Below, piece by piece: positions 9,858-21,868 of a DNA stretch of 64,000 bases; position 1 is the stretch's first letter, and every line of letters begins with the position of its first letter. The stretch is from Leptodontidium sp. MPI-SDFR-AT-0119. Taxonomy: Eukaryota > Ascomycota > Leotiomycetes > Helotiales > Leptodontidiaceae. The position numbers were made by a program, and so were the translations under genes. Below the pieces are notes generated by a model. It was given only the letters and a program-made list of their open reading frames with translations. It made no database searches and had not been told where the DNA came from. Where the stretch lies: the NCBI GenBank assembly GCA_020726505.1, contig JAHLEZ010000006.1:248001-312000 (forward strand), written 5' to 3'.

Positions 9858-11952
9858 CTAGCGAGTGCTGAAGCGTTTCTGCTTCATTTTTTCTTTGCAG
9901 TCGTCGCAGTACCATTTCGCTGTATTGCGTGTTAGTCACACAGGTAGTTCCAAAAAAATTCGGGGACGAAGAAAACATACCTTTTCCAACAGGCGCAACC
10001 TTCAGGCCCACACATTCAAGATGGAACCATTCCCTCTCGCAGGTATCCGAATCACAACCAACCATCTCGCCATAACTGACATTATTACAATAACAATACG
10101 TCGGCTCATCCTCGCCCACCTCCAATTCTTCATCCTCATCCACAACATCTGGCGTACGCCCATCGTCCCCATTCTGACTTTGCTGCGCTGCAAGTTGTGC
10201 TGCTTGCCCGGCGCCTTTCTTGTGGCTTCGTTTCGAACTCGATGTTTCCACGGCGCGGGATGATCGGGATCGTTGGACGGGTTCGGGGAATTGCGGTATT
10301 GCTGGTGTTGAGGGTTTACTGGCTCGGCCGCTCTTGGTGGTGATGGTTGTCAACTGTACGCCTTGCATGGGCTCGACAGCCTCTTCTTTGGCAACACTGT
10401 CTTTGCGGTTCCCAACCACCACAGCACCGACCACTGCTGGCTCCTCCTGTCGTGCGTCTTCTAATAGATGTTCTTTGGAGTTGTTTGCTGTTTCCTTCAT
10501 TGTAGCTTTGACTTCGGGAACAGTTCGCCCTGTAACCGCTGCTGCTGTCACCAAGTCTGGCGTATTTGTTCCGTTCGGTTTGTTCGAGGCAGATGACTGC
10601 GGTCTCTTCTCTACCGTTGACTGTGCGGAGTTTTGTCTTCCTCTTGCAGCAGCAGGTTTGCCATTCGTAGGCGGCGGAGGTGTACTCTTCGTCTTGATTT
10701 CTGGGAACGTACTTCGTGTAGGCGAGGACGCCAGAGATGGGGACATCGCAGAAGTAATCGTATTGTTCCTAGTACCGTCAGCAATTAATTCCTCTTTCGA
10801 CACCCCAACATACCTCTTTCTCGTCTGCCCATTTGTAGCCGTAGCTCTCGACCTCTTCTTCGGCTCTGGTACCGGTGTTTCTCTTGGACTTGCCGCTTTC
10901 CCTTTCGTTGCGCCATTGGCAAACACTGAGCTGAGAGATTTCTCCATTACTACTCCACCAGCTGGTCCTTTCTCGACTTTGCGACGCTTAGGAGGATTGC
11001 CATTCCCATTTGTAATGCCCAACCCAACAGCATCAGCCGCCTTTCGACCCTTCGTATTCCCGTGAACCTTCTTCTCCTTGTTCCTTTCCTCGTCGAAGTC
11101 GGATTCGGCCTGTTGGGTCTTCCCCTTCTTCCTCTCGAGGATAGCCTGTTTTCGCGCATCACTTCTCGCTGCAGCTTCCTCGGCGATCTGTTGAGCAGCT
11201 GCAGACAAGCTATTTGCAGCAGCGATTTCCCTCCTAGATACACCGACAGGTACTTTTGGCTGCCGGTTCTCAGGGTATGCCCAATGTGTCGTGCTGCCAA
11301 ATCGCGCCTCCTCACTGACCTCAAGCTCGATGTATGGGAAGCATTCGTCAATGCGCGCGAGTTGTTTATTTAGAGCTTCGCTTGCCGTAGATATGACATG
11401 ATTCTTCTCGTCCAGAGAGACCAACATATTTTGCATTGTGTACGCGCAATGCTGGAAGAGTTGTCGTCGAGGAATATTTGCCGGATCCCACACATTCGCA
11501 GCTTCGGTCTCGACACCGGAGTGAACTGATCCTGCATGGCCATTTATGGCAGAGCCATTGAGACTTCCTCGCGCGCTCATGGGAGCTGACGTAGGGCCGA
11601 GAGCAAGATGTGGTTCGGGCTGTGAAGGTTTGGCTAGAGGGGCATTCAACGCAGCTTCGACGAGCTTTCCAAGTTCTTCCTCTGGCGCAAAGATTTTCGC
11701 ATCGACTTCCTTGAGGAGTGTGAAGTGTCGGACGAGTTCTTTTGGCAGAGCAGTGATTGCGTCGGCGAAGTGTGTGATCGCGGGGAAGATGTCCATGGGC
11801 GTGTCTTCCATGCCTCCACCGAGCGAACCTCTGGAACCGAAGTTGCGAGTATTGGAGATTGAGGACCGGGGAGGATTGTTTCGTGTCTGTCGAAGGGGTT
11901 GGGCTCTGCGACTCGATGCCAGGTCGACTGGAGGTTGTTTGGAGGTCTTCAT
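9858..11952 (-). CDS. ING-family PHD-finger chromatin protein (Pho23-like)
   Basis: Two exons, complement(9858..9919, 9981..11952), 2034 nt, 677 residues, with a 61-nt intron inside the PHD finger. The ATG at 11952 gives MKTSKQPPVD; the frame is open further upstream only to a TTG. The ING N-terminal helical domain is seen at about residues 50-230: FPAITHFADAITALPKELVRHF, EVDAKIFAPEEEL, and after a linker YTMQNMLVSLDEKNHVISTASE. The middle is a long disordered Lys/Pro/Thr-rich region with basic patches such as PPKRRKVEK. The C-terminal PHD finger reads YCYCNNVSYGEMVGCDSDTC, EWFHLECVGL and, after the intron, KWYCDDC, with all zinc ligands present. ING proteins read H3K4me3 and sit in histone deacetylase (Rpd3L, Pho23) or acetyltransferase (NuA4, Yng2) complexes. 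The length favours a Pho23-type assignment, but this is not certain. Confidence 0.85.
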
Positions 11953-13174
11953 GGTGGGAGGGAGGGTTTTCGTCAACCAGGGAGGTGTAAATGAAGAGGA
12001 CGAGTTGTGGGAGTGTGCGACACGCGAAAAGAGTGGTGAAAGACGGTAGCAGCGATTTCTCAGCTCGTGAAGGACATTGAGGACTGCTGCAGAGGAGAGG
12101 AAGCCACTGTGAATGTATGGAGGCGTGTAGTGAAAGTTGGAAGAGTGAGGAGTGTACGGATGATTGAAGGTCCTGGGCTGGGCTGCTGGGCTGGCTTGCT
12201 GGTTTGGAAGGGCAGGGCGGTGAGAGGAAAGCGGCAGAATTGAACGCTTATCTGATTTCGTTTAATTGCCGACGCCGGCCGAGTGGAGAGGAACGATGAT
12301 GATGGGACAGAAGTCAAAGGTTTTTGTTGTTACAATTACACGTATGTGTACTGGAATATTTGATTTGTCTCCTTTTGTGTCAATTTTGAAAGTTGTTACT
12401 TTAAGGTTCTATCTACTTACTTCATATATGTTCTACGAAGGGAGTGGTAATACCCAGTATTGATTTTGAAGCTCGGCTCAGCCAATCAACACCCATTCGT
12501 TGAGCCCAACTCCGAATCACCATCGCGAACTTACCTAGGTAGGAAAGTACCTAGGGAGCTAACGCTTCCTGAATGCCTAAAGCCGGATGAGAAGTGAAAA
12601 ATAACTGATAATCATATAAACATTAACTTGAACCATCTCCAATTGAATTTGCCTCGTTTGATTGAAGAAGGAAGCTTCAAAGCCTCAATCGTCGGCCTTT
12701 GCTTAAATTGCATCACTGAAACTTGAAAACCACACAGTGCTTGCTTCATGGCATACATAAACATGAAAAAGGACGGCTAAATAAGATATCGAAAAGGTTC
12801 TCATAAGGTATACTGTAGCAATTACATGTTAAGAGAAAAAAAGCCAGTTACAGAACGACAAAATAAGAAAGTGTTCCTGTCGCCAAGCCTCTCTCTCTTC
12901 CTTCCCTCAAGCCTCCTCCCCTCCCGTCGCTTCCAGGCTCGCCCATTGTTCCCGTTCAGGCCACGCTACATCATCGGCCGAGGAGAGGAGGCTGAGTTAC
13001 CGTGAACTCGAGGTATTTCCATTGTTTGCTTCTCTTCCCTCCCCCACCAAACATCAACATCAACCTCAATCGCATTCGACCTCCTCCCCTCCATCCCAGA
13101 CAATGAATCAACCCTCACCCATCCTCTAAACCATCATCCATCCAAATTAACAACCAACAAACCAAAACCCAGCA
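11953..13174. other. Shared promoter region between ING and Dsc2-like genes
   Basis: The divergent genes at 11952 (minus) and 13175 (plus) share this 1.2 kb. It contains a perfect palindrome TACCTAGGTA at 12532-12541, a second CCTAGG at 12550-12555, and pyrimidine-rich tracts just before the plus-strand start (12890-13160), typical of fungal core promoters. Short frames here have no family resemblance. Confidence 0.5.
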
Positions 13175-14181
13175 ATGCTCTCAACAGGCTTCGCATCAGC
13201 GCCTGTTTCCCGCAGCCTCGCGTATGGCATCGTAGCCACCTCCCTCCTCGCCAGCATCACCGACACAAAGCACTTCTTCTACATCCAGGTTGACCCGCAC
13301 ATATGGCAGTATCACCAGCTGTGGCGCGTGCTGGTGTATCAGCTGTGCTACACGAATTCGACCGAGTGTTTGTTTGCTGCGATGACAGTGTATAATGTGA
13401 GGGTTGTAGAGAGGGTGTGGGGAAGTAGGAAGTGTGCCGTAAGTGATATTCGTTGCATACGTCTTATCCTCTTCAATTCTGAATTGCCTATCTATTTTTT
13501 TTTATTCTGCCAATTTCTGGTTTGGGTGCAAATACAAATGCATCGATTCCCTGCATTACATCTACATCTCCCGCAAAAGACCATCAGCTAACACCCCCTC
13601 CTCAGTCATTCATAGCCCTCTCCTTCCTCCTAACAACCATCCTCCCTCCCCTCCTCCTCACAACCATCATCAGGCCCCTCTCTCTACACACAATCAACTA
13701 CCTCCCCGCCGGCCCAACACCCCTCATCTTCTCCCTCCTGGCGCAATACCACGCCCTAATCCCCCACGTCTACAAATACCGCATCGCAGCCACACCCTAC
13801 AACCCCGCGACATCAGCCTCCTTCACAGGCCTCACCTTCTCCGATAAGTCCTACGTCTACCTCCCCGCGCTGCAACTCGCGCTCTCACAGTTCCCGGGCT
13901 CGCTCCTCTGCGCGGCAGTGGGTTGGGTAGTGGGGTATAGTTGGAGAAATGAGGTTCTGCCGGGGAGGTTGACTAGGTGGAGGGTTCCGGCGTGGGTAGT
14001 GGGTGAGAAGATGAGGAAGCGCGGGGAGGATTTCGAGGGCTTGAGGAGGAGGTTGGAGGGTGAGAATGGGGGCACGGCGGCAGCGGCGGCGACGGGGAGT
14101 GATGGGAGGCTTGGAGGGGAGGTGGGGAGACGGAGACCGCTGGCTAGACAGCTCGTTGATCAGTTTAGGGGGGCTTTTTAG
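13175..14181 (+). CDS. Rhomboid-like membrane protein, Dsc2/UBAC2 type
   Basis: Two exons, 13175..13438 and 13606..14181, 840 nt, 279 residues; the 167-nt intron ends with AGCTAAC...CTCAG. The start ATG is preceded by a long CT/CA-rich leader. Several hydrophobic segments are visible: SLAYGIVATSLLASI, then after WQYHQLWRVLVYQLCYTN a segment around AAMTVYNVRVVERVWG, then FIALSFLLTTILPPLLL, LIFSLLAQYHALIP and LPALQLALSQFPGSLLCAAVGWVVGY. The order resembles rhomboid pseudoproteases of the UBAC2/Dsc2 kind. No Gly-x-Ser catalytic motif or partner histidine is evident. Dsc2 is a subunit of the Golgi/ER Dsc E3 ligase that activates SREBP and removes orphan membrane proteins. The tail is basic (RRRPLARQLVDQFRGAF) and I see no UBA domain. 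Function is inferred from fold resemblance. Confidence 0.65.
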
Positions 14182-15032
14182 GATGATCGCGGAACGGGCA
14201 TATTCAATTGTGTTAGTTGGCGACGCAGGGGTGGAGGTGAGTTCAGTCGGCAGGTATTGGACTTGTGGAGTTTGGTGGTGGAGAAACCTTGACTAGAGAC
14301 TCTTCAGTGGTGCTCACAGGTTATCGATTTATGGCATGGAAGGTTCAACTCCGAAGCTGCTAAAGCGGAGATGTCTGCCGCTTGAAGGATCAGAGGGGAC
14401 AAGTGAGACAATCACTTGACGCCCATGTTGGACATAGACACGGGTCGTGGAGAGAGGAAGCGTTGAGATATTCAAGGAGCAGTTCAGCGTGAGCGTGTTG
14501 TACTAGAAGCTGTGCGTACACACGCCTACCTAGTAACAACAAGAACAAGTCCGAGACAAAATAGAAACCCGAATTGTACATGATAACTCCGCGTTCTCAA
14601 CTCCTCTACTTAGAAATCACTTGTATAAGAAATTGAACGGTATACATATGCATACTCAAACAACAATGAATTCCAAAAAAAAAAGGGGCCCTACGAAACA
14701 AAACATCGATTGTGACAAATATAATTAATACTTTAGACAAAGAATCCAGTATCTTTCCATGCCGACCAACAACTAGAGGTTGTAGCAGCTCCATATATCA
14801 ACAAACACATCGCGTCGTATCATGCCATGCCATGCCATAACATATATCATACACAGTCATTAATCCAGATCCTATCCGTCCTTGCATGCACCGGTCCAAA
14901 CCAAACCAGTCCATTCCAAACCAATCCAACCGAAGAATGCCCCCTCCCAGCCCAACTCCCCCAAGAACCACCTTTCCAACCAAACCACCCACCCAAAAAC
15001 CCCAATTATCAAACCCCTACGTCAATAAATCC
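14182..15032. other. Intergenic between convergent genes
   Basis: Shared 3' flank of the rhomboid-like gene and the Zn2Cys6 gene. An A-run near 14677-14686 and C/A-rich sequence are present. No gene, RNA gene or clear repeat seen, apart from a CATGCCATGCCATGCC microrepeat near 14821-14837. Confidence 0.45.
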
Positions 15033-17385
15033 CTACATCCCCTCCATCTTCAACCACGCCTGATCCCCATCCCCCTCATCAGCAGTCCAGACTACATCCC
15101 CCTCACCCGTCCACGTACTTTCACCCTCCTCCTGATCCTTATACATGCTATCCTCCACAATCTCGCCCACGATACTCCCCCTCCACTGCCTCGTCGGCAC
15201 CGGAGCCATAAGACCCAACCCCAACCCCAACCCCATCCCCTCACCAACCTCACCAACCTCGCCCACAATACTCCCCCTCCACTCCCTCGTTCCAGCCACC
15301 GTCCCATTCAGCCCATTCAACCCATCAATCCCACACCTCTCCCCCATAAAAGCATACTCCTCCGCCGGCGCCGACCCATCCTGCAACGGAATCAGATTAC
15401 TCAACGGCATAGAAAAGCGATGAATCTCCGGCTTCTCGGCCGCCTTCGCCAGCAGCAAATTCGCATACTGGCGCTGCGAGTTCGGCGTCTGGCTCAACGT
15501 CTTGACGAAGATCTCAAACGGGTCCTGGACTACCCCGTACGATTCCGACGGGATGCTCGTCCCGCACGCTTGCATCACGTCCAGCATCGTGTTCCCGATC
15601 TCGAAGATCTTCTCGAATATCCCCATCCCGTGCACCTCGATGCTGCTTGTTGGCAGGCTGGAGATCACGTCTAAAAGGGAGTGAGCTATCTTGAGTGGAT
15701 AGCGGAACGTCATGCTTTCGTCTTCGGCGGTGGAGGAGAGGAGGCCTTGACGCATTGAGGATTGCCAGACGATGAGACGGAGCCATTGTTGCGTTACGAG
15801 GATGTCGGCTTTTTGGATGGAGGTTAGAGAGAGCGATGTTGGGTGTGGCCGCGAAAGTTCTTGTTGTAGTGTGGTGTAGGTTGCTGTTGAGGCTGGGATG
15901 GATGCCGATTCGTTCCAGGAGTCTACGAAGGAGGAGTCGAGGAGGTGGTAGGAGTTTACGAGGTGCATGAATCCAGAGTGGATTTCTGGTGCTTCGTACT
16001 CGTGGAGCGTTGTTGGGAAGGCGGGTGTTTTTTGGAGGGTGAGGGGTTTGTGGCGGAGAATAGCGAAGGATCTGATGTTTTGGTTCGCTTAGTTATGGGA
16101 GTCTTCAGGGGGAAGTGGAAGGGGGTTGTTTACCTTTCTGTCACATAAAGAATCCAGAAAGTGCGTCTCCGACACAATGCTTCGGCGGGAGCTAAGCCCG
16201 CATAAGTACTCTCATCATGAAATCCCAGATCTTGACCCATCGTCAAAGCTTCTCTGAGATAGTACCAAGATTTCTTGTTCTGATTCAACTCGAAGAAAGC
16301 CGTTGATACGAAATAAGATGATATGACAGCGTACAACGTTTTATCCTCGACGAAATCATATGATTGCCGCACGGAAATACATTCGTCGAGGAAGAATCTA
16401 CCAGCCGCTTCCCAAGATGGCGGGCCGGGCGCGAGGATACTCTTCCCGGACATGTGGGTTGATGTGAGAGCGCACAGGGAGTACAAGAGATTCTTCTCGT
16501 ACATTTCCTGGGGACGGGTAATTGATGCGCGGAGGGTGGGCATGTGGACCAGTGGCATGATTGGGTAGATATGTTGCATAAAGAGGTCGATGCAAGTTGG
16601 TATCAGGTGGAAGTAGGAGGGGCTTGTGGGTCTGAATTGGTCGGTTGTGAAGATACTGTTTGGCTCGTCTGGGAGGGAGTGTGACGTCTCTGACATAATG
16701 GGATGCCATCTCTGTTGCTGAAGGGTTGGAGAGATAGCATCGGTACTGTCTGATATCCATTGATCGATTCTAGAGATATTGTGAGCGCTGAGTACTGTAT
16801 GAATGAAGGTTGAGACCATTATGGAGAAGTGATGGAAGAGAGGGGATGGGTCACATGATCAATATCAGACCCGAATTTTAGCAGTCAACTGGGGAAGCTT
16901 TCCATCTCCCAGCTGGCTATGATATAAAGGAAACAAAGTAAACCACGACTCGTGAACTTACGATGGGGGACCAGAACTGTGACTTCCCGTTGCAGAACCA
17001 TTCGACTTCGGCACATGGACATTCAAATTCGGCACCTCATCACCATCCTGAGCCCTCAACTCGTTGATGACTCTCCCGGTCCCTCTCTTCGGCCCCCTCC
17101 TCTTGGGAACATGTTCTCTCTTGCAAGTCAATGAAGCATTGCCGCATTGATTACATGGGAATTCCCCATCGCAGCGGATTCCTGTAGCTGGTCAGTGCTC
17201 AAGCTCAAGTATAATAGGCAAGGTAGGTAAACTGCAAGTGCCGGACTGGAGCGTCATGCAGACGGACGGACAGAGAGACAGCATAAAGTGCTGCAGGCGG
17301 GCGGTGGATGTCCGAACTTACGGCGTCTTCGACAGTGGTCACACACCGTGCGGCGACCTGTAATTGGTTTGCTCTCTGGAGACAT
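15033..17385 (-). CDS. Zn2Cys6 transcription factor with fungal-specific regulatory domain
   Basis: Four exons, complement(15033..16071, 16134..16769, 16962..17181, 17322..17385), 1959 nt, 652 residues. The first intron splits the zinc cluster. The cluster runs from about residue 15: CDHCRRRRIRC, then DGEFPC, NQC and NASLTC, i.e. C-x2-C-x6-C-x5-C-x2-C-x6-C, followed by the basic linker KRRGPKRGTGR. The middle domain fits fungal_trans: YIPMMPLVHMPT-type sequence (IYPIMPLVHMPTLRAS), LLYSLCALTSTHM, YYLREALTMGQDLGFH and the signature CRRRTFWILYVTER. The C-terminus is Gly/Glu-rich with a duplicated WRGSIVGE block. The acceptor of the long third intron (192 nt) could alternatively lie 19 bases upstream. 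The RGPKRG linker is found in several sugar-response regulators, but the regulon is unknown. Confidence 0.85.
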
Positions 17386-18512
17386 GCCCGACTTGGTCTA
17401 TGATCGATTCTCTCTTAGCCAAACAAACAACGCTGTCAACAACACGACACCGTGCTACCGGGAAATCATGGAAAGTATGAGAGTTGATGGATGATCCAAA
17501 AGGGAAGAAAGAGCGCAGGATTGAGCGAAAGATATGGCGAGGAGAGGGAGGAGGGAAGGGGAGGAAGCGGGGGGTGTTGGTAGTATAGTAGTGATTGGCA
17601 GCAGTGGTGTGCGTCAGTAAGAGAGGGGTAGATTCGAGGCTGTCGAGCTTCTCTTCTCCTCGCTTCGCTTCGCTTCAGCAGGTGAGGGAGGGGCGTTGTG
17701 CGGTGCAACTGGCCCTTGATCTGTTGATTGGCTTTAGTTAGGAGTTGGCGTTGCAGGTGCCCAAGAGTTACTTAAGTAACAGTTCAAAAATGATGCGAAG
17801 AATCCTGGGGAGCCGTCGCAGGCGTTCCAGTCGTCCAGTCAAGGTTCAGGACGCGAAAGCAGAATGCGGGGTGGATGCTTGGTGCTAGACAGCTTGAGGT
17901 TTAGGGGCTGTCCCATGAGAACTTGTTGTTTAGATCAGCCGAGCCGTGTCTGTGCCTTTCCTCTTCCTCTTCCTCTTCTCTTCCTCGTCAAAGTTCCCTG
18001 CCCTATCATCATCCGTATACACAACATACGATACGATGCAATTCTCGACGCGTCACATAATACTACGTAGCCACCTTGAGCCTTATCAGTATCGGTCACC
18101 GCCACTCCTATCTCTATGTTCTGCTTTAACGAGGGAGGTATGACACGGTTGAGATATATGCAGGACTGGGATACATGCATAAGCTGAGATGCGGGGGTTC
18201 ACCCTATTTCTTGCATCTGATCATGTCCGTGGCGTCTTGCTGATCCGATTGTGTATCTTCATTATCGCTTTCGTTGCGAATTCATCCAATTGGCCATTTT
18301 ATATGCAGTTACAAAACTCAGCCGTGTCAGATGAAGCCCAGGATTTCGGGGTCTTCTTGGCAGCATTCATCGTTGTCTTCTTTTCTTTTTCTCAAGATTA
18401 TTCCTTAGGCATGACAATATTTCTTTGACTTGGTCAATACCCGATGGTTTACTCATCGAAATCTGCTTTAGGGCTTCGATCAGAGGACCCATAAAATCCT
18501 TCTATAATAACA
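17386..18512. other. Intergenic, no gene seen
   Basis: Upstream region of the Zn2Cys6 gene, with purine-rich tracts (17500-17580) and direct CGCTTCGCTTCGCTTC repeats near 17659-17675. A plus-strand frame at 18189..18428 is hydrophobic but without family resemblance, and I do not call it. Confidence 0.4.
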
Positions 18513-19016
18513 TCAAGTCGGAGGTCGCGGTAGGTGGGGATTGAAGACATTTGGGGCCAAGAGAAACCCAACCACGTGTGATCCCCATCTCTCAATTTCC
18601 CCTTCCATAGTCATTTTCATTGCGTCAAGCTCCTTGAATATGAATGTGCCATTCTGATACTTCCTCGGGATTTACAAGCGGAATCATGTTGAGGTCCTTG
18701 GTCACATCTGGGATGAGCTTCAAAGTTGGATGGATTGGTAATCCAGCAGCCGAGGTATTCTCAATCATTATCTGGTCTTCATTGCATCCCAACTAACAAC
18801 TTTCATTGACTCGAGTTTCAGGAAACATAATAGTCGGTACTACTACTGTAATTCTGCGGGCCCTCGCTTACAGGAGGACGACCGACCATCATACCTCAAG
18901 GTGCTTTGCCTGAAGGCTCTTCAGGATTTCCATCAAACCGAGACAGTTCTCTGTGCCTTCGCCAATTGCCACAAGGTACAAGCTGGGTAGGTAGGTTTCC
19001 AAATTCTCGGAAAATT
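18513..19016 (-). pseudogene. Gene remnant, unknown family
   Basis: Minus-strand sequence has clear coding character without an intact gene. From 19016 down it reads QFSENLETYLPSLYLVAIGE, GTENCLGLMEILKSLQAKHLE, then a GTATGA donor. About 100 nt later, after a TTAG acceptor, it continues LGCNEDQIMIENTSAAGLP, IHPTLKLIPDVTKDLNMIP, LVNPEEVSEW. Just after, the frame closes at a TGA, while the next frame continues ELDAMKMTMEGEIERWGSH, VVGFLLAPNVFNPHLPRPPT and stops at 18513. Either one base has been gained or lost near 18645, or a 59-nt intron (GTATCA...GGAAG) bridges the two parts. No start codon could be placed upstream because the frame is closed there. I do not recognise the family; the sequence has the look of the lineage-specific hypothetical proteins of Leotiomycetes. 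Confidence 0.4.
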
Positions 19017-20153
19017 GACAGCTTTCCCAAGAAATTCAACTGCTGCACTCTCTGTTGTTGACTTATGGTTAATCATCTATGATGTCGGTGAGATGGCACA
19101 GTGAGTAGATCTGAATCAGATGGAACATCTAAGATTGTAACGAAATAAGGTGATGATATCAGTTGAAGGTTAAGCTATGGAAAATATAGCTTCGCGCATG
19201 AGTAAACTTCCACAGAACGGAGAGTGAAGAGTACAACGACTAAGGAAGGTGATGGGAACAGGAGTAGCCGTACACCACGTGAAATGCCGTGTTCGACATG
19301 ACAGTTCGAGGTCCCCTTAAACTTATCTATTCCAAAGCACCAGTAATAGATAGATAGAGGTATATCTTGGAATTTTCTCAGAAGCTTCGTATTCTGCAAT
19401 ATCCACGAAAGACTTGTTTCCATCACGTGGAATCAAAATTCCCACCTCGCTTACAAGCTGACGTCGTCGATTCCAAGCTCCCCCCCATCCTCAACAACAT
19501 CCGCAAATCAAGCAAGCGATAAAATGGCTCGTGGATCAGTATTATTTACCTACCTACGTAGATAGGTCCAGTCCTGGCCTTTGAACAGAGGAAGACGCAA
19601 CTCATCCCCTCCAGCATGTCGATGTCAACCTCAAATCTCGATCTAAGCTCAAGCTAAACCCCACAATTCGCCACCTGCCATCAACGGCTATGACGATATC
19701 GATATTTTGTTCGAAGCGAGATCGAATTTCTGCTTTCCCATGTTCAATCCCTTGCATCTCATTGGACCGGAGGTAATGTGGCAGATGCATCGGACGAGCC
19801 TCGATTCCCATTCACGAATCAGAGGACTATCTTTACTTAATTGAGTTTGAGACACGTTGAGGCGTGGTCAACAAGGAAGATATTTACGTTCTAGCCCTGG
19901 GATAGTTCGGGGGGCTACATAACCGGCAATATTTGCGTATTTATTTGAACAGCTATCAGTGTCAGGTTCGAGCTGCGTTGTGTGGTCCTCCGTCTGCATT
20001 GACGAATGAGAAACGAGGTATGGATCATCATGAAGTCATGAGGTAATGCTGTATTGGAGCCATGAGCAAGAAGTATATCAATCTTTTTTCATTCCTTTCT
20101 TGCCTCTTCTCTCCTTCGTTTCCATCTAACATACATCGAAATACACTATCAAA
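19017..20153. other. Catalase upstream region
   Basis: No gene is supported. Contains TACCTACCTACGTAGATAGGT near 19548-19566, an imperfect inverted element, and a CT-rich tract (20085-20115) directly before the catalase start that resembles a fungal core promoter. A minus-strand frame at 19602..19811 looks partly coding but has no recognisable features. Confidence 0.4.
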
Positions 20154-21868
20154 ATGTCTTCACTTCACACTTCCGGCGATAAGTATCGCAACTACCTCGA
20201 TGACCGAGCCGCCAAAGCTCAAGATACCGTCTATACGACATCAAATGGCGCTCCAGTTCCTCATCCCTACGAGTCTCAACGGGCAGGAGAGAACGGACCT
20301 CTTCTCCTTCAAGACTTCCACCTCATCGACCTCCTATCCCACTTCGACAGAGAGAGAATTCCTGAGCGAGTTGTTCACGCCAAAGGCAGTGGTGCACATG
20401 GCGTCTATCGCACAACAGACTCTCTCGAGGATCTCTGTCTCGCAGACATGTTCCAGCCGGGCAAAGAATGCCCCATCACAGTCCGCTTCTCAACTGTCGG
20501 TGGCGAGTCCGGCTCGCATGACTGCGCTCGCGACCCTCGAGGATTCTCCATCAAGTTCAGAACCGACGAGGGGAACTGGGATTTGGTTGCCAATAATACC
20601 CCTGTTTCTTTTTGCGCGACCCTGCCAAGTTTCCGTATTTTATCCATACGCAGAAGAGGGATCCATCTACTCATCTCACGCACGCTGATGACTCGACGGC
20701 GTTTTGGGATTACCTGTCCCAAAACCCAGAGTCTGTTCATCAAGTCATGATCTTGATGGGCGATCGCGGTATCCCCGATGGATACAGACATATGCACGGA
20801 TACTTGGGACACACAGTCAAGCTCATCAACAAAAACGGCGAATGGGTATACTGTCAATTCCACATGAAGTCCCAACAAGGCATCAAGTTCATCACCCAAG
20901 AAGACTCGGCCAACTACTCCCCAGACTACTCTCAAAAAGACCTCTACGAGTCCATCGCCAAAGGCGATTTCCCAAAATGGACACTCGAAGTCCAAACCAT
21001 GACACCAAAGCAAGCAGAGGAGCTCTGGGAGACCGAGAAGATCAACGTCTTCGACCTCACCCACATCTGGCCACACTCCAAATTCCCTCTCCGCAAAGTC
21101 GGCGAATTCGAGCTCAACGAAAACGCCGCCAACTACTTCGCCGAGATCGAACAGATCTGCTTCAACCCCGCACACATGGTTCCCGGCATCGAGCCCTCCG
21201 CCGACCCAGTCCTCCAGAGCAGACTCTTCTCATACCCCGACACGCACCGCCACCGCGTCGGCGTGAATTACCAACAACTCCCCGTCAACGCCCCTCGACC
21301 CAACTACCGCATGGCTAACTTCCAGCGCGACGGTGCCATGGCGTTCCTCAACCAGGGCAGCCGCCCTAACTACCTCTCTTCCATCCAACCAATCAGTTTC
21401 AAAGACCGCCAGGTCAATCTCGATAAGACGCACGCGCACTTCGCCTCCAACGCCGTGACGTTCCTGTCCGAGATCCGACCAGAGGATTTCAACGCCCCGC
21501 GCAACCTGTGGGAGAAAGTCTTTGACGCGAAGGCTAAGGAGAGGTTCATCGGCAATGTCTCGGGCCATATGGCGAACTGCAAGGAGGAAGAGATCATCAA
21601 GCGTCAGATTGGCATCTTTAGGGAGGTGAGTGAGGATCTGGCTAGTAGGCTTGAGAAGGCGACGGGTGTAAAGGGATATCCTGGCATTAAGGGTATGAAG
21701 TTCAATGGCACGCATAATGGCATGGCGAGGAATGAGGGGGATAGGGTTGCTAATGGAATGGGAGCTAAGGGTGTGCGGTTGAGTCGTGGGGAAGCGAATG
21801 GTGCTCCTGTCAGTGGTGCGCATAAAGGTCTGGCGAATGGACAGAATGGTACGAATGGAGTCCATTAA
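20154..21868 (+). CDS. Monofunctional heme catalase, interrupted by a one-base frameshift
   Basis: Intronless. The first frame (from ATG 20154) covers residues 1-151 and contains [30 protein letters not shown] (distal heme histidine), [13 protein letters not shown] and DLVANNTPV (distal asparagine). At 20604-20609 the reading frame slips. The rest of the catalase core continues in another frame to 21868: [48 protein letters not shown] sequence, [14 protein letters not shown] and the proximal heme-ligand segment [14 protein letters not shown]. One T too few in a T-rich run explains it, since no GT-AG intron would keep the conserved FF-L-RDPAKF segment. With the slip ignored the protein would be about 571 residues, usual for small-subunit catalases, with an Asn/Gly-rich tail ending NGVH. 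It detoxifies hydrogen peroxide. It may be a pseudogene or a sequencing error. Confidence 0.85.

Noticed and set aside
10220..11065. Plus-strand frame of 281 codons opposite the ING gene
   Set aside because: It is the antisense of the disordered part of the ING protein; it is rich in Val/Phe/Ser with no domain.
12247..12256. SreA-like ATCAGATAA (minus strand)
   Set aside because: It is a single chance-level match upstream of a chromatin gene and far from the siderophore gene.
20604..20640. Intron as the explanation of the catalase frame change
   Set aside because: Any GT-AG pair here would remove the conserved segment after NNTPV, so a one-base change fits better.
21230..21865. Minus-strand frame of 211 codons opposite the catalase
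   Set aside because: It is antisense to the conserved catalase core.
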